Assembly (NCBI GenBank): GCA_036172455.1 | Contig: JAXKVY010000002.1 | Coordinates: 434,001-498,000, forward strand | Reading direction: 5' to 3' | From: Candidatus Izemoplasma sp. | Lineage (GTDB): Bacteria; Bacillota_I; Bacilli_A; Izemoplasmatales; Izemoplasmataceae | Length of the DNA stretch: 64,000 bases | Part shown: in pieces, positions 54,249-64,000 of the stretch | Position numbering within the stretch: position 1 is the first letter of the stretch | How the letters are laid out: each line of letters opens with the position of its first letter | Program-made: the position numbers and the translations under genes | Notes under the pieces: generated by a model | The model's database searches: none | Told to the model about the DNA's origin: nothing | Seen by the model: the letters and a program-made list of their open reading frames with translations, nothing else

Positions 54249-54689
54249 CTAAATCACCTCGACGCTTCCACCAACTGCTTCTATTTTTTCTTGCGCAGAT
54301 TGACTGAATTTGTTTGCCTTGACTTCTAGTTTAACAGTTAATTCACCGTCACCTAAAACTTTAAGTCCATCAAGGTTGCGTTTGATAATACCATCATTAC
54401 GTAATAATTCAGGTGTAATAACAGTACCCTCTTTATAATCATTTAATTCTTTAACGTTCACAACTGCGTATTCTTTACGGAAGTGATTGTTGAATCCAAC
54501 TTTACGTAGGCGTTTGAATAATGGTGTTTGCCCACCTTCAAATCCTGGACGAGTTCCGCCTCCTGAGCGTGAATTTTGTCCTTTAGTCCCGCGACCAGCA
54601 GTTTTACCTAAACCGCTTCCTGGACCTCTACCTTTACGTTTTCTGTTATTTGTTGAACCAGGAGTTGGTCTTAAGTTATTTAAATCCAT
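54249..54689 (-). CDS. rplO: 50S ribosomal protein L15
   Basis: 146 residues; glycine/arginine-rich N-terminal half ([19 protein letters not shown]) and globular C-terminal half. 11 bases after rpmD. Confidence 0.98.
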   Translation of the reverse strand: MDLNNLRPTPGSTNNRKRKGRGPGSGLGKTAGRGTKGQNSRSGGGTRPGFEGGQTPLFKRLRKVGFNNHFRKEYAVVNVKELNDYKEGTVITPELLRNDGIIKRNLDGLKVLGDGELTVKLEVKANKFSQSAQEKIEAVGGSVEVI

Positions 54690-54700
54690 GGTTTTCCCTC

Positions 54701-54880
54701 CTACTTCTCTTGTACTTCTACTAAGTGTGAGATTGAACGTACCATACCACGAATGGTAGGTGTATCTTGTTTAACAACTGTTTTTCTCATCTTTTTTAAG
54801 CCAAGTGCTTTAACGGTTTTACGGTGGTTTGGTTTTGCACCGTTAGCACTTTTCACTAACGTGATATGTAATTCAGCCAT
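54701..54880 (-). CDS. rpmD: 50S ribosomal protein L30
   Basis: 59 residues: [20 protein letters not shown], then [19 protein letters not shown], ending SHLVEVQEK. Its ATG overlaps the rpsE stop by one base (TAATG). Confidence 0.97.
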   Translation of the reverse strand: MAELHITLVKSANGAKPNHRKTVKALGLKKMRKTVVKQDTPTIRGMVRSISHLVEVQEK

Positions 54881-55407
54881 TAGTGTAAAATCTCCTCAAC
54901 GCTCATACCACGTGTACGTGCAACTTGTTCCGCAGTTCTTAAGCGATCAATTGCATCGAATGTAGCACGAACGATATTAATTGGCGTATTTGACCCTAAG
55001 TTTTTACTTAAGATATCTTCAACACCAGCTAACTCAAGTACGGCACGCACTGCACCACCAGCAATGACTCCAGTCCCGCCAACAGCAGGTTTTAAGAATA
55101 CTTCTCCACCTGAATGTTTTCCAACAATTTGATGTGGGATTGTTTTTCCGTACATTGGTACTTTAACTAAATTATTTTTGGCATCTTGGATTGCTTTCTT
55201 AATCGCATCTGGTACTTCTTGAGCTTTACCAGTACCGAATCCAACTTTACCTTTTTTATCACCGATTACAACAAGTGCACTAAAGCGGAAACGACGTCCA
55301 CCTTTTACAACTTTTGTAACACGGCTAATATTGACAACTCGCTCTTCGTATTGCTTTGGTTGGCGTCTACGGCGAGGTCTTCTTCTACGATTTTTCTTGT
55401 CTTGCAT
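54880..55407 (-). CDS. rpsE: 30S ribosomal protein S5
   Basis: 175 residues, with an arginine-rich N-terminal tail ([14 protein letters not shown]) followed by the double-strand RNA-binding-like domain ([21 protein letters not shown]) and a C-terminal domain with [16 protein letters not shown]. Involved in accuracy of decoding. Confidence 0.98.
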   Translation of the reverse strand: MQDKKNRRRRPRRRRQPKQYEERVVNISRVTKVVKGGRRFRFSALVVIGDKKGKVGFGTGKAQEVPDAIKKAIQDAKNNLVKVPMYGKTIPHQIVGKHSGGEVFLKPAVGGTGVIAGGAVRAVLELAGVEDILSKNLGSNTPINIVRATFDAIDRLRTAEQVARTRGMSVEEILH

Positions 55408-55419
55408 TGGCTAACCTCC

Positions 55420-55782
55420 TTAGAATTTCAATCCTGCATCACGTGCAGCATCAGCTAATGCTTTAACGCGACCGTGGTATCTATACCCACTACGATCAAA
55501 GACAACATTATTGATATTGTTTTCAAGCGCGCGTTTAGCGATTTTTTCTCCAACCACTTTTGCAGCTTCAACATTTCCACCATTGTCTACTTTGTCATCT
55601 TTTTCAATCGTTGATGCGCTTGCAAGTGTCACCGCGTTAATATCATCGATTACTTGTGCATATAAATGTTTGTTAGAACGATATACACTTAAACGTGGAC
55701 GAAGTGGTGTCCCGACCAATGATTTTCTTGCTCGTAAGTGACGTTTTTGACGCATTTTATTTCTCGATTTTTTCTTAATCAT
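55420..55782 (-). CDS. rplR: 50S ribosomal protein L18
   Basis: 120 residues from the ATG at 55782 with [37 protein letters not shown] binds 5S rRNA. 18 bases after rplF. Confidence 0.97.
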   Translation of the reverse strand: MIKKKSRNKMRQKRHLRARKSLVGTPLRPRLSVYRSNKHLYAQVIDDINAVTLASASTIEKDDKVDNGGNVEAAKVVGEKIAKRALENNINNVVFDRSGYRYHGRVKALADAARDAGLKF

Positions 55783-55800
55783 AATCAACACTCCTAACTG

Positions 55801-56337
55801 CTACTTAGCAGTTTTTCCTTCTTTTCTACGTACGTGTTCATCGACGTAGCGAATTCCTTTTCCAAGATAAGGTTCAGGTGGACGAACCTTTCTTACATTT
55901 GCAGAGAATTCTCCGACTTGTTGTTTATCAATACCTGAAATAGTAATTGCTGTATTTTTCTCAACATTTACATCTAATCCTTCAGGGATTTCCATTTCAA
56001 CATCGTGTGAATATCCAGCACTAATTACAAGTGTTTTACCTTTAACTTGTGCACGGTATCCAACACCGATCATTTTTAAATCCTTTTTATAACCTTGAGT
56101 CACACCGTCAACCATATTATTTATTACGGCACGGGTAGTTCCGTGAATCGAACGGTGAGATTTTGACTCAGATGGTCTTTCTACGATAACTTCCTGATCA
56201 GTCACTGAAACACTCATGTCTTCATGATGTGTAAATTCAAGTGATCCTTTAGGACCCTTAACAGTAACCAAGTTTCCGTCAACTGTGACAGTAACACCTT
56301 CAGGAATAGCCACCGGCTTTTTACCAATACGACTCAT
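55801..56337 (-). CDS. rplF: 50S ribosomal protein L6
   Basis: 178 residues from [17 protein letters not shown]; upstream in-frame codons belong to the rpsH end region. Two repeated domains; C-terminal [17 protein letters not shown]. Confidence 0.98.
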   Translation of the reverse strand: MSRIGKKPVAIPEGVTVTVDGNLVTVKGPKGSLEFTHHEDMSVSVTDQEVIVERPSESKSHRSIHGTTRAVINNMVDGVTQGYKKDLKMIGVGYRAQVKGKTLVISAGYSHDVEMEIPEGLDVNVEKNTAITISGIDKQQVGEFSANVRKVRPPEPYLGKGIRYVDEHVRRKEGKTAK

Positions 56338-56356
56338 TTTTTTACCTCCTGTTTGA

Positions 56357-56752
56357 TTACCATACGTATGCGATGATTTCGCCACCAACACGTTGTTTAC
56401 GTGCCTCACGGTCTGTCATAACACCTTGAGATGTTGAAATCACGGCAATACCTAGTCCATTTAATACTTTAGGAATTTCGTTTGTTTTTGCATATACTCT
56501 AAGACCGGGCTTAGAAATACGCTTTAATCCTTTTACAACGCGTTCGTTTTGCATATATTTCATGGTGACGCGAAGCACATCTTGAGGATGTTTATTTATA
56601 ATGTTATAATCTGTGATATATCCTTCTTTTTTTAACAACTCTGCAATTTCATTTTTGAGCTTTGAAGCAGGAATATCCACTTTCGCTTTTTTCATTTGGT
56701 TTGCATTCCGGATACGGGTTAACATATCTGCGATAGGATCTGTCATTACCAT
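56357..56752 (-). CDS. rpsH: 30S ribosomal protein S8
   Basis: 131 residues. [19 protein letters not shown] and [18 protein letters not shown] are diagnostic. The GGAAGGAGG site lies eight bases before the first ATG, which supports the MVM start. Confidence 0.98.
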   Translation of the reverse strand: MVMTDPIADMLTRIRNANQMKKAKVDIPASKLKNEIAELLKKEGYITDYNIINKHPQDVLRVTMKYMQNERVVKGLKRISKPGLRVYAKTNEIPKVLNGLGIAVISTSQGVMTDREARKQRVGGEIIAYVW

Positions 56753-56797
56753 TTATTTTTCCTCCTTCCAATTGCTTGGAATATAGTTTATTTTAGC

Positions 56798-56983
56798 TTA
56801 CCAGCTTGCTTTTTTAACGCCTGGTATTTGTCCTTTATATGCCAATTCACGGAAACAAATACGGCATAATTTAAATTTTTTGTAAACGCCATGAGGTCTC
56901 CCACAACGTTGACAGCGTGTATATTCTCTTGAAGAGAATTTCGCTTTCTTTTGTTGTTTTACAACCATTGATTTTTTTGCCAT
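56798..56983 (-). CDS. rpsZ: 30S ribosomal protein S14, zinc type
   Basis: 61 residues, short zinc-containing form with CQRCGRPHG and CRICFRELA. Typical of Firmicutes. Confidence 0.97.
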   Translation of the reverse strand: MAKKSMVVKQQKKAKFSSREYTRCQRCGRPHGVYKKFKLCRICFRELAYKGQIPGVKKASW

Positions 56984-56994
56984 TAGTTTCCTCC

Positions 56995-57534
56995 TTATTT
57001 CTTAAACGGCATTCCGAGTTGTTTGAGCAATTCTAACCCTTCGATGTCTGAATTAGCCGTTGTAACAATCACGATATCCATACCGCGAACACGGTTAACT
57101 TTATCATAGTTAATCTCAGGGAAAATTAATTGTTCTTTAACACCTAGTGTATAATTTCCACGACCATCAAACGCTTTGTTTGACACCCCTTGGAAGTCTC
57201 TAACACGTGGCAATGCCACAGCGATTAATTTATCTAAAAATTGATACATTCTTTCACCGCGTAATGTCACTTTACATCCAATTGCCATACCTTCACGAAT
57301 TTTGAAGTTCGCAATTGATTTTTTAGCTTTTGTAATAACTGGCTTTTGTCCAGTTAATGTCATTAATTCTTCAACTGCGTCATCTAATGCTTTGGCATTA
57401 TCTTTCGCATCTCCAACACCCATGTTGACAACGATTTTATCAACTTTTGGTGCTTCCATAATTGATGAATAATCAAATTTCTCAACCAATGCTTGACGCA
57501 CTGATGTATTGTATGTTTCTTGTAAGCGATTCAT
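56995..57534 (-). CDS. rplE: 50S ribosomal protein L5
   Basis: 179 residues; binds 5S rRNA and contacts P-site t[23 protein letters not shown] and [22 protein letters not shown]. Confidence 0.98.
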   Translation of the reverse strand: MNRLQETYNTSVRQALVEKFDYSSIMEAPKVDKIVVNMGVGDAKDNAKALDDAVEELMTLTGQKPVITKAKKSIANFKIREGMAIGCKVTLRGERMYQFLDKLIAVALPRVRDFQGVSNKAFDGRGNYTLGVKEQLIFPEINYDKVNRVRGMDIVIVTTANSDIEGLELLKQLGMPFKK

Positions 57535-57554
57535 GCTAAAAGCCTCCTTTCTGA

Positions 57555-57884
57555 TTAGTCTAATACCTCACCAGATTTTTTAGAATATCTTACTTTACGT
57601 GTGACGTCTTCTTTTTTAACTTTCTCAGTGATAGTTTTATAACCAACACGTGTTGGTCCATTTTTACCATCAACAAGCATTACATTTGATGCGTGAATTG
57701 GTGCTTCATATTCCATGATGCCACCTTCTGGATTATTTTGAGTAGGTTTCGCATGTTTTTTAATAATATTAACACCTTCAACGATCACTTTATTCGTTTT
57801 TGGAAAAACTTTTAACACTTTTCCCTCACGATTGAGGTTTGCACCGCTAATAACTCTAACAGTATCGCCTTTTTTAATTTTCAT
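57555..57884 (-). CDS. rplX: 50S ribosomal protein L24
   Basis: 109 residues; KOW motif [22 protein letters not shown] at residues 4-25, an assembly-initiator protein. Confidence 0.97.
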   Translation of the reverse strand: MKIKKGDTVRVISGANLNREGKVLKVFPKTNKVIVEGVNIIKKHAKPTQNNPEGGIMEYEAPIHASNVMLVDGKNGPTRVGYKTITEKVKKEDVTRKVRYSKKSGEVLD

Positions 57885-57900
57885 TCTGTAACCTCCTACT

Positions 57901-58269
57901 CTATAATACTTCTGGAGCTAGTGAAACAATTTTCATAAATCCTGCTTCACGTAACTCACGTGCTACTGGTCCAAAAATACGGGTTCCGCGTGGACTCTTG
58001 TCGTCACGAACAATTACAGCAGCATTATCATCGAATTTTATATAGCTTCCATCTTTACGACGAACGCCTTTTTTCGTACGTACAATTACAGCACGTAAAA
58101 CGTCTCCTTTTTTAACCATTCCACCAGGAGTTGCTTGTTTTACGGTAACTGTTATAATATCGCCAACGTTGGCGTATTTGCGTCCTGTTCCCCCTAAAAT
58201 CTTAACTGCTAAGACTTCACGAGCACCAGAATTATCCGCTACTTTTAATCTTGATTCTTGTTGAATCAT
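57901..58269 (-). CDS. rplN: 50S ribosomal protein L14
   Basis: 122 residues; [20 protein letters not shown] and [20 protein letters not shown]. 33 bases after rpsQ. Confidence 0.98.
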   Translation of the reverse strand: MIQQESRLKVADNSGAREVLAVKILGGTGRKYANVGDIITVTVKQATPGGMVKKGDVLRAVIVRTKKGVRRKDGSYIKFDDNAAVIVRDDKSPRGTRIFGPVARELREAGFMKIVSLAPEVL

Positions 58270-58302
58270 CCTAAGAACCTCCTTTAAGCTCTCCTACATT
58301 TA

Positions 58303-58557
58303 TTAAGAGCGTGTTTCCACAACATCTAATAAACGGAATCTTTTCGTTTTTGACAATGGACGTGTTTCCATAATACGTACTTTGTCGCCAACTCTTGCTT
58401 TGTTGAGTTCGTCATGACAAGTGTATTTTTTCGATTGTTTAACACGTTTTCCATATAATGGATGTTTTTTGTATATTTCAACTAATACAGAAATTGTCTT
58501 ATCGTTTTGATCAGCGACAACCATTCCTGTTAATACTCTACGACTATTACGTTCCAT
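58303..58557 (-). CDS. rpsQ: 30S ribosomal protein S17
   Basis: 84 residues, OB-fold; [22 protein letters not shown] and [20 protein letters not shown]. Confidence 0.97.
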   Translation of the reverse strand: MERNSRRVLTGMVVADQNDKTISVLVEIYKKHPLYGKRVKQSKKYTCHDELNKARVGDKVRIMETRPLSKTKRFRLLDVVETRS

Positions 58558-58572
58558 ATTGATCTCTCACCT

Positions 58573-58761
58573 CTATTTAGCGCGCTCGTTAAGCACAGTT
58601 TTCATGCGAGCGATCGCTTTCTTTACTTTTCCAATGCGAGCAGTATTCTCAAGTTGACCTGTCGCTTGTTGAAAACGAAGATCAAATAGTTCCTTTTTCA
58701 ACTCAGATATTTCTTCATTGATTTGCGTAGTGTCCCATTCTCTAATTTCATTAGCCTTCAT
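58573..58761 (-). CDS. rpmC: 50S ribosomal protein L29
   Basis: 62 residues from [33 protein letters not shown] is the family core. Start is within the end of rplP (11-base overlap), AGTGGTGATT upstream. Confidence 0.96.
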   Translation of the reverse strand: MKANEIREWDTTQINEEISELKKELFDLRFQQATGQLENTARIGKVKKAIARMKTVLNERAK

Positions 58762-59179
58762 TAGAATCACCACTTTCTCGTTTTACAATTTTCGTTCTTA
58801 CTGGTAATTTGTGAGAAGCTAAGCGCAATGCTTCACGCGCGATTTCTTCACTTACACCACCAACTTCGAACATGATTGTTCCACGTTTTACTACTGCTAC
58901 AAATCCGTCAGGAGCTCCTTTACCAGAACCCATACGAACTTCTAATGGTTTCGCTGTTTTCGCCATATGTGGGAAAATACGAATCCAAACTTTACCTTGA
59001 CGTTTCATAAAACGTGTTAATGCGATACGAGCTGACTCAATTTGACGGCTGCTTATCCAAGCACCATCTAATGATTTTAACCCGTAATCACCAAAATTTA
59101 TTTCAATGCCACCTTTTGCTCTACCTTCATATGATACACGATGAGGACGGCGATATTTCGTTCTTTTCGGAGTTAACAT
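58751..59179 (-). CDS. rplP: 50S ribosomal protein L16
   Basis: 142 residues; near the A-site tRNA and peptidyl centre. [36 protein letters not shown]. Overlaps rpsC by one base. Confidence 0.98.
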   Translation of the reverse strand: MLTPKRTKYRRPHRVSYEGRAKGGIEINFGDYGLKSLDGAWISSRQIESARIALTRFMKRQGKVWIRIFPHMAKTAKPLEVRMGSGKGAPDGFVAVVKRGTIMFEVGGVSEEIAREALRLASHKLPVRTKIVKRESGDSNEG

Positions 59180-59832
59180 TAGTTTCTCCCTCCTCTTTTT
59201 TTAGCCGGTAGAATTTCGCCTTTATAGATCCAAACTTTAACACCAAGTTTTCCATAGGTTGTGTTTGCTTCAACAGCAGCATAATCGATATCTGCACGGA
59301 ATGTATGTAATGGAACATTTCCTTCAGAATATCCTTCACTACGTGCCATTTCAGCTCCACCTAAACGACCTGATACTAATGTTTTACATCCTTTAGCGCC
59401 AGCGCGCATAGCACGTTGGATAGCCATTTTTTGGACGCGTCTAAATGAAGCACGGTTTTCTAATTGGCTCGCGATATTTTCTGCGACCAATTTCGCATCT
59501 AAATCCGGCTTTTTGATTTCTTGGATATTTAAATATACTTCTTTACCTGTTAAGTTTTGTAGTTTTTCAACAACGGCATTCTTAATGCTGCTGCCACGAC
59601 CGAAAACCATTCCTGGTTTTGCTGTGTGGACAGAAACGATAATGCGGTTTTTCATACGCTCTATTTCAATTCTTGAAACTGCTGCATTTCTATAAAAATC
59701 TTCTAATAATTCGCGAATCTTAAGATCTTCATGTAATAAATCAGCTACGTCATTTTTATCCGCATACCAGCGAGAATCCCAATCTTTAATAATTCCTAAT
59801 CTCAATCCGACTGGACTTACTTTTTGACCCAA
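59179..59832 (-). CDS. rpsC: 30S ribosomal protein S3
   Basis: 217 residues; mRNA entry helicase activity. [26 protein letters not shown] domain (about 45-110) and C-terminal [17 protein letters not shown]. Confidence 0.98.
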   Translation of the reverse strand: MGQKVSPVGLRLGIIKDWDSRWYADKNDVADLLHEDLKIRELLEDFYRNAAVSRIEIERMKNRIIVSVHTAKPGMVFGRGSSIKNAVVEKLQNLTGKEVYLNIQEIKKPDLDAKLVAENIASQLENRASFRRVQKMAIQRAMRAGAKGCKTLVSGRLGGAEMARSEGYSEGNVPLHTFRADIDYAAVEANTTYGKLGVKVWIYKGEILPAKKRGGRN

Positions 59833-59846
59833 TGTGATTCCCTCCT

Positions 59847-60182
59847 TTACTCTTTCTCAGCCACAACAGCTGTGATGTGACTAGTACGTTTATTAATAGC
59901 GGTAGCTCTACCTTGTGCGCGTGGTCTAAAACGTTTCAACGTAGGGCCTTCACCGACATATATCTCTTTGACGAAAAGGTTATCTGTGTCCATGTTGTAA
60001 TTATGTTCTGCGTTGGCAACTGCAGACTTAATTAACTTGGCAACAACTGGCGCAGCTTTTTTAGGTGTAAGTTGGCAGATAGCTAATGCCTCTGGAACAT
60101 CTTTACCTCTAACTAAATCAAGCACCAATTTCACTTTACGAGAAGAGATTCTAACCATTTTTGATTGTGCTCTGGCTTCCAT
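59847..60182 (-). CDS. rplV: 50S ribosomal protein L22
   Basis: 111 residues; exit-tunnel beta hairpin is within [22 protein letters not shown]. Overlaps rpsS stop by one base. Confidence 0.98.
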   Translation of the reverse strand: MEARAQSKMVRISSRKVKLVLDLVRGKDVPEALAICQLTPKKAAPVVAKLIKSAVANAEHNYNMDTDNLFVKEIYVGEGPTLKRFRPRAQGRATAINKRTSHITAVVAEKE

Positions 60183-60475
60183 TATGCTTTGCCTCCTCGT
60201 TTAGTTGCTTTCTTTTCTTCTTTGTTATGTCCTTTGAAAGATCGTGTTGGAGCGAACTCTCCTAATTTATGTCCAACCATATCTTCTGTAACATATACAG
60301 GGATATGCTCTTTTCCGTTATATACTGCAATTGTATGTCCAACAAACTCAGGGAAAATCGTCGAACGACGTGACCAAGTTTGTACAACACGCTTCTTGCT
60401 TTGCTCGTTTAAAGCTTCAATTTTATTCATCAAATGATCGTCACAAAAAGGTCCTTTTTTTAATGAACGTGCCAT
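60182..60475 (-). CDS. rpsS: 30S ribosomal protein S19
   Basis: 97 residues; [52 protein letters not shown]. Confidence 0.98.
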   Translation of the reverse strand: MARSLKKGPFCDDHLMNKIEALNEQSKKRVVQTWSRRSTIFPEFVGHTIAVYNGKEHIPVYVTEDMVGHKLGEFAPTRSFKGHNKEEKKATKRGGKA

Positions 60476-60492
60476 ATTGAGTTCCTCCTCTC

Positions 60493-61320
60493 CTATTTAC
60501 GACGGCTAACGATTAAACGATCGCTAGCTTTTTTCGATTTTCTAGTTTTAAGTCCAAGGGCTGGTTTACCCCAAGGTGTAACAGGTGATTTCAGACCGAT
60601 AGGCTGACGTCCCTCTCCACCACCATGTGGGTGATCGTTTGGATTCATTACTGATCCACGAACAGTAGGTTTAATACCTCTGTGTCTATTTTTACCAGCT
60701 TTACCGCGGTTAACTAATTCATAGTCTTGGTTACCAACTTCACCGATGGTAGCTTTACAAGTTCCTAGAATTTTACGACGTTCTCCACTTGCTAATTTAA
60801 CAAGCACATAACGTTCTTCACGGCCAATAATTTGTGCTTTCGCACCTGCACTACGTGCAATTTGTCCACCTTTACCAGGTTTCATTTCCAAGTTGTGGAT
60901 AAACCGTCCAACTGGAATTTTATTTAGTGGTAATGCATTCCCTACAACGATATCTGCATTATCACCTGATTCTAAAGTCATACCTACTTTAAGTCCTTTA
61001 GGTGCAATGATATAGCGTTTTTCTCCATCTGCGTAATGTAACAATGCAATGTTAGCACTACGGTTTGGATCATATTCGATTGTAGCTACTTTTGCAGGAA
61101 TATTGTCTTTATCACGTTTGAAATCGATGATCCGGTATTTACGTTTCGCTCCACCACCATGATGGCGAACCGTAATTCTACCTTGACTGTTACGACCTGA
61201 CTTTTTAGGAAGTGGTTTTAATAACGACTTCTCTGGTTTATTCGTTGTGATTTCAGAATAATCCAAGCTTGTCATATGTCGTTGTCCGTTGGTCATCGCT
61301 TTATATTTCTTTAAAGCCAT
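60493..61320 (-). CDS. rplB: 50S ribosomal protein L2
   Basis: 275 residues; needed for subunit joining and peptidyl transferase. [20 protein letters not shown], and the C-terminal [20 protein letters not shown]. Confidence 0.98.
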   Translation of the reverse strand: MALKKYKAMTNGQRHMTSLDYSEITTNKPEKSLLKPLPKKSGRNSQGRITVRHHGGGAKRKYRIIDFKRDKDNIPAKVATIEYDPNRSANIALLHYADGEKRYIIAPKGLKVGMTLESGDNADIVVGNALPLNKIPVGRFIHNLEMKPGKGGQIARSAGAKAQIIGREERYVLVKLASGERRKILGTCKATIGEVGNQDYELVNRGKAGKNRHRGIKPTVRGSVMNPNDHPHGGGEGRQPIGLKSPVTPWGKPALGLKTRKSKKASDRLIVSRRK

Positions 61321-61338
61321 ATGAAATCCTCCTTAACT

Positions 61339-61623
61339 TTATGCTTCGAAGATTTCAATCTTGTCACCATCAGCTAATGTAACAATAGCCTTTGTAATGA
61401 CAGGTTTGAAACCTTGGTGTTGCCCAACACGTTTTTTCTTGCGGGCACTCTTAAGCTTATTTACTTTAGTGACAGTCACATCAAATAACTCTTCAATAGC
61501 TTTTCTAATTTGAATTTTATTTGCGCGCTTGTCAACGCTAAATGTATATTTGTTTTGTTCTTCAGAAAGTAACATTGTTTTTTCTGTGATAATTGGGTGT
61601 TTGATAATTTCACTCGCTCTCAT
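61339..61623 (-). CDS. rplW: 50S ribosomal protein L23
   Basis: 94 residues; tunnel-exit site for trigger factor and [17 protein letters not shown] and [21 protein letters not shown]. Overlaps rplD by one base. Confidence 0.98.
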   Translation of the reverse strand: MRASEIIKHPIITEKTMLLSEEQNKYTFSVDKRANKIQIRKAIEELFDVTVTKVNKLKSARKKKRVGQHQGFKPVITKAIVTLADGDKIEIFEA

Positions 61624-62246
61624 TATCCAAGCACCTCCTCATAATTTTTCACAGCAGCTTCTGTTAACACAACTGTTTTATAATTTAATAAATCATAAAC
61701 ACTTGCATGAGCAACAGTTGCTAATGTGATGTTTGGAATGTTACGTGCTGCTAAAATTAGATTGTCGTTTAACGCATCAACAACAATAATAACTTTACCT
61801 TCTAGTTTTAGGTTATTAAGTACCGCAACCATTTCCTTTGTTTTCATACTCTCTAATGCTAAGTCTTTAACAATAACTAATTGCTCATCTTGCAACTTAG
61901 AGCTTAATACGCTTTTTAATGCTAAACGTCTTACTTTGCGATTTACTTTTAATTTATATTTACGTGGTGTAGGACCAAATACTGTTCCTCCACCAACCCA
62001 TAAAGGTGAACGGTTTGAACCAGCACGAGCTCGTCCTGTCCCTTTTTGTCTCCAAGGTTTTGCGCCACCTCCGGAAACTTCACTACGTCCTTTCACTTTA
62101 TGTGTTCCTTGACGCATACCAGCACGTTGTGATTTAACAACTTCATAAACTGCTTGTGTGTTAGGTTTAATCCCGAACACAGCATCATTTAATGTGATGT
62201 CACCAGCAACGTTACCGCTTTGATTCATCAATGCAACTTTTGGCAT
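61623..62246 (-). CDS. rplD: 50S ribosomal protein L4
   Basis: 207 residues; tunnel-lining loop [25 protein letters not shown] at about 54-78. In some bacteria L4 represses the S10 operon through the leader. Confidence 0.98.
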   Translation of the reverse strand: MPKVALMNQSGNVAGDITLNDAVFGIKPNTQAVYEVVKSQRAGMRQGTHKVKGRSEVSGGGAKPWRQKGTGRARAGSNRSPLWVGGGTVFGPTPRKYKLKVNRKVRRLALKSVLSSKLQDEQLVIVKDLALESMKTKEMVAVLNNLKLEGKVIIVVDALNDNLILAARNIPNITLATVAHASVYDLLNYKTVVLTEAAVKNYEEVLG

Positions 62247-62270
62247 TTTAAATCCTCCTTTCGAAAGTGG

Positions 62271-62969
62271 TTATTCTTGAGCTTCTTCAGCTTCGGTTTC
62301 AGTTTTAACGATATAATCTTCTGGATTTAGTGCGTCAACAGGTTCTTGGCTAACAGCACGTTTAACGAAGACTAATCCTTTTTTAGGTCCTGGAATAGAC
62401 CCTTTAACTAGAAGTAAATTACGGTCTAAATCGACTTTAACAACTTCTAAGTTTTGAATTGTAACAGTTTCATGTCCCATATGTCCTGGTAAGTTTTTAC
62501 CTGGGCGAACATGATTTGGATCAATTGGTCCCATTGTCCCTGGTCCACGGTGATAGTGACTACCGTGACTCATTGGTCCGCGTGATTGATTATGACGCTT
62601 AATTGAACCAGCAAATCCTTTTCCTTTTGAAGTTCCCGTTACATCAATAACTTCGCCTTCTTCAAATATATTTACCCTAATCTCTTGACCTACTTCAAAG
62701 TTATACATTTCATTTCCTCTAACTTCTCTTAAGTAGCGCTTAGGATCCGCATCAGCAGCTGCTAAATGACCTAATTCAGATTTATTAGCTAACTTCATAC
62801 GTTTGTTTTTGAAGCCTAATTGGATGGCTTCATATCCATCTTTTTCTAAAGTTTTCTTTTGAAGAACAACATTTGGTTCACAACTTACAACTGTAACAGG
62901 TACTAATTCACCCGCGTCGCTGAAAACTTGTGTCATTCCAACTTTTGTCCCTAAGATACCTTTGGCCAT
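62271..62969 (-). CDS. rplC: 50S ribosomal protein L3
   Basis: 232 residues; [18 protein letters not shown] and [26 protein letters not shown]. The C-terminal end has an acidic extension of about 15 residues ([11 protein letters not shown]). Confidence 0.98.
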   Translation of the reverse strand: MAKGILGTKVGMTQVFSDAGELVPVTVVSCEPNVVLQKKTLEKDGYEAIQLGFKNKRMKLANKSELGHLAAADADPKRYLREVRGNEMYNFEVGQEIRVNIFEEGEVIDVTGTSKGKGFAGSIKRHNQSRGPMSHGSHYHRGPGTMGPIDPNHVRPGKNLPGHMGHETVTIQNLEVVKVDLDRNLLLVKGSIPGPKKGLVFVKRAVSQEPVDALNPEDYIVKTETEAEEAQE

Positions 62970-62995
62970 GAGTAAACCTCCTTAAATTTGTTTAA

Positions 62996-63301
62996 TTATT
63001 TTAATACAATGTCAACACCAGATGGTAAATCTAGGTGCATCAAACTATCGATCGTAGCCGGAGTAGGATCCGTAATATCGATTAGACGTTTGTGAGTACG
63101 TCTTTCAAATTGTTCACGAGATTTTTTGTTAACGTGAACTGAACGCAAGATTGTGAAGATTTCTTTTTCAGTTGGCAGTGGTACAGGTCCGCTAATTTTA
63201 GCACCTGTTTTCTTTGCCGTTCTTACAATTTTTTGCGCTGATTGATCTAATAATCTGTGATCATAAGATTTCAATCTAATTCTAATTTTTTGATTTGCCA
63301 T
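62996..63301 (-). CDS. rpsJ: 30S ribosomal protein S10
   Basis: 101 residues from [20 protein letters not shown] (ATG at 63301, AAAGGAGG ahead). [21 protein letters not shown] is typical. Upstream in-frame codons belong to the leader. First gene of the supercluster; also the NusE antitermination subunit. Confidence 0.98.
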   Translation of the reverse strand: MANQKIRIRLKSYDHRLLDQSAQKIVRTAKKTGAKISGPVPLPTEKEIFTILRSVHVNKKSREQFERRTHKRLIDITDPTPATIDSLMHLDLPSGVDIVLK

Positions 63302-63428
63302 GTTTTCCTCCTTTTTATGCCTATTCTCTTGTAATAGACTTGCTCCATGGAAATTACCTGACGACCAAGACAACGCCTCTCGGTGTGTCAGCAACCTCCC
63401 ACTTCGTTGCCTGACTCAGACGTGAGTC
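63302..63428 (-). ncRNA. structured leader of the S10 operon
   Basis: About 125 bases between promoter and rpsJ contain stems GACTCA/TGAGTC, GCAAC/GTTGC, and a GACA...TGTC stem. A leader controlled by L4 is known in gamma-proteobacteria; whether this RNA binds L4 or another protein is unknown. Confidence 0.55.
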
Positions 63429-63434
63429 TTAGAC

Positions 63435-63463
63435 ATATTACCAAAAAAGATTTACCAATGCAA
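63435..63463 (-). promoter_or_regulatory. promoter of the S10 supercluster
   Basis: Minus strand: TTGCAT (63458-63463), 17 bases, TAATAT (63435-63440). Confidence 0.75.
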
Positions 63464-63538
63464 GTACTTTTCTCACTTTTTTTAAAATTCCTTCCTTATT
63501 ATATATATAGGGCTTATTTCGGTATTAAAATAAGAAAA

Positions 63539-63568
63539 TTGCATAATATACTATCTATGTGATATACT
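63539..63568 (+). promoter_or_regulatory. promoter of the Crp/Fnr-type regulator
   Basis: TTGCAT (63539-63544), 18 bases, TATACT (63563-63568). Confidence 0.7.
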
Positions 63569-63573
63569 CTTTA

Positions 63574-63589
63574 TGTAACATATGTTACA
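63574..63589. promoter_or_regulatory. palindromic operator of Crp/Fnr type
   Basis: TGTAACATATGTTACA, a perfect 16-base palindrome with the TGT-N10-ACA layout of Crp/Fnr-family sites, placed over the expected transcription start. It suggests autorepression. Confidence 0.7.
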
Positions 63590-63604
63590 AAAAGGAGTGG
63601 TTTG

Positions 63605-64000
63605 ATGCAATTACATCAGGTACCATTACTAAAAAGCGCAAAAGTTGATTTGAGACAAATTGATATCGTATCCTATCCCAAAGGATATACGATTGAACAA
63701 GAGGGTGCAATGAGTACTTATATTGGGATTGTTTTAAGTGGATCTATTGTTATCAAGTCCTATTCTCTTGCAGGTCATACGTTCATTATTCGTTCACTCT
63801 ATGAAGGGATGATGTATGGTGATGTATTAATATTTGGCAGCCACAGTAAGGCCTATCCAGGCACTTTGATCGCAAGAGAACATACCCAAATTGCCAAGAT
63901 TAATAACCAACTGTTTAAACGGTGGCTTAGTGAATCAGAAACACTGCTAAGTAACTATTTAAAACTACTAAGTGATAAGACCTACGAAGTAAACAACAAA
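63605..64000 (+). CDS. Crp/Fnr-family transcriptional regulator (cut by window edge)
   Basis: 132 residues visible from MQLHQVPLLKSAKVDLRQID (AAAAGGAGTG upstream). The cyclic-nucleotide-binding-like beta-roll is seen (GYTIEQEGAMSTYIGIVLSG, later YEGMMYGDVLIFG); the dimer helix starts at the end; the DNA-binding domain lies beyond the window. No cysteine cluster in the visible part, so a Fnr-type iron-sulfur sensor is unlikely. The palindrome before the gene is a likely own target. Confidence 0.88.
   Translation, partial: MQLHQVPLLKSAKVDLRQIDIVSYPKGYTIEQEGAMSTYIGIVLSGSIVIKSYSLAGHTFIIRSLYEGMMYGDVLIFGSHSKAYPGTLIAREHTQIAKINNQLFKRWLSESETLLSNYLKLLSDKTYEVNNK

Noticed and set aside
58751-59360. Plus- and minus-frame alternatives overlapping rplP and rpsC
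   Set aside because: Shadows of ribosomal genes in other frames without ribosome sites.
1-64000. CRISPR array, insertion sequences, prophage, tRNA or rRNA genes
   Set aside because: No regularly spaced repeats, no transposase or integrase motifs, and no tRNA cloverleaf or rRNA sequence were seen. The encapsulin has no phage genes around it.

Overview
The window looks like a chromosomal segment from a low-GC, Gram-positive-derived bacterium at the border of Bacilli and Mollicutes (inference: an Izemoplasma-, Haloplasma- or Acholeplasma-like organism). Gene order matches several classical Bacillus-type blocks, genes are AT-rich with strong Shine-Dalgarno sites, and UGA is used as a true stop (sigH-like gene, ecfA2, ecfT) while Trp is TGG, so the code is not the Mycoplasma code.

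Layout. 1-6672 (minus): the conserved rlmB - sigma factor - rpmG - secE - nusG - rplKA - rplJL - methyltransferase - rpoB block, with rpoB cut by the window edge and an L10 leader RNA before rplJ. 6.8-10.3 kb: convergent cysteine desulfidase/serine dehydratase-like gene and membrane pyrophosphatase. 10.4-15.3 kb (minus): gltX, a membrane protein, a cold shock gene, cysS-mrnC and a broken DinB-like gene. 15.4-18.6 kb: rplM-rpsI with its leader, a secreted/anchored protein, and a frameshifted GGDEF sensor. 18.6-24.7 kb (minus): tmk-holB-ricT-yabB-rsmI-metG operon.

24.8-48.9 kb is the accessory part: a zinc/manganese-type ABC pair without binding protein; a TauE/SafE permease translationally coupled to a 44-aa peptide; a flavoprotein remnant; a BusR-like GntR-RCK_C regulator followed by a glycine-betaine type ABC transporter (binding protein, permease, CBS-ATPase); an SDR enzyme; an M28 peptidase with membrane segments inserted in its catalytic domain; the ecfA1-ecfA2-ecfT-truA operon in which TruA carries an extra N-terminal NTF2/SnoaL-like domain, followed by a GNAT remnant; a CNNM/CorC protein; a LacI regulator with a GH94 phosphorylase interrupted by one in-frame stop; an ABC-2 exporter; an encapsulin nanocompartment with its ferritin-like cargo; a glycerophosphodiesterase; and three very small genes.

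48.9-63.4 kb (minus): the complete S10-spc-alpha ribosomal supercluster from rpsJ to rplQ, with a structured leader before rpsJ. A divergent Crp/Fnr-type regulator with a palindromic operator at its start runs off the right edge.

The main themes: protein synthesis (most of the coding length), a likely c-di-AMP-governed osmolyte uptake module, an encapsulated iron store, and five decayed or interrupted genes (DinB-like, GGDEF, flavoprotein, GNAT, GH94) that suggest ongoing gene loss. All functional statements come from reading motifs and gene order; no database search was run.
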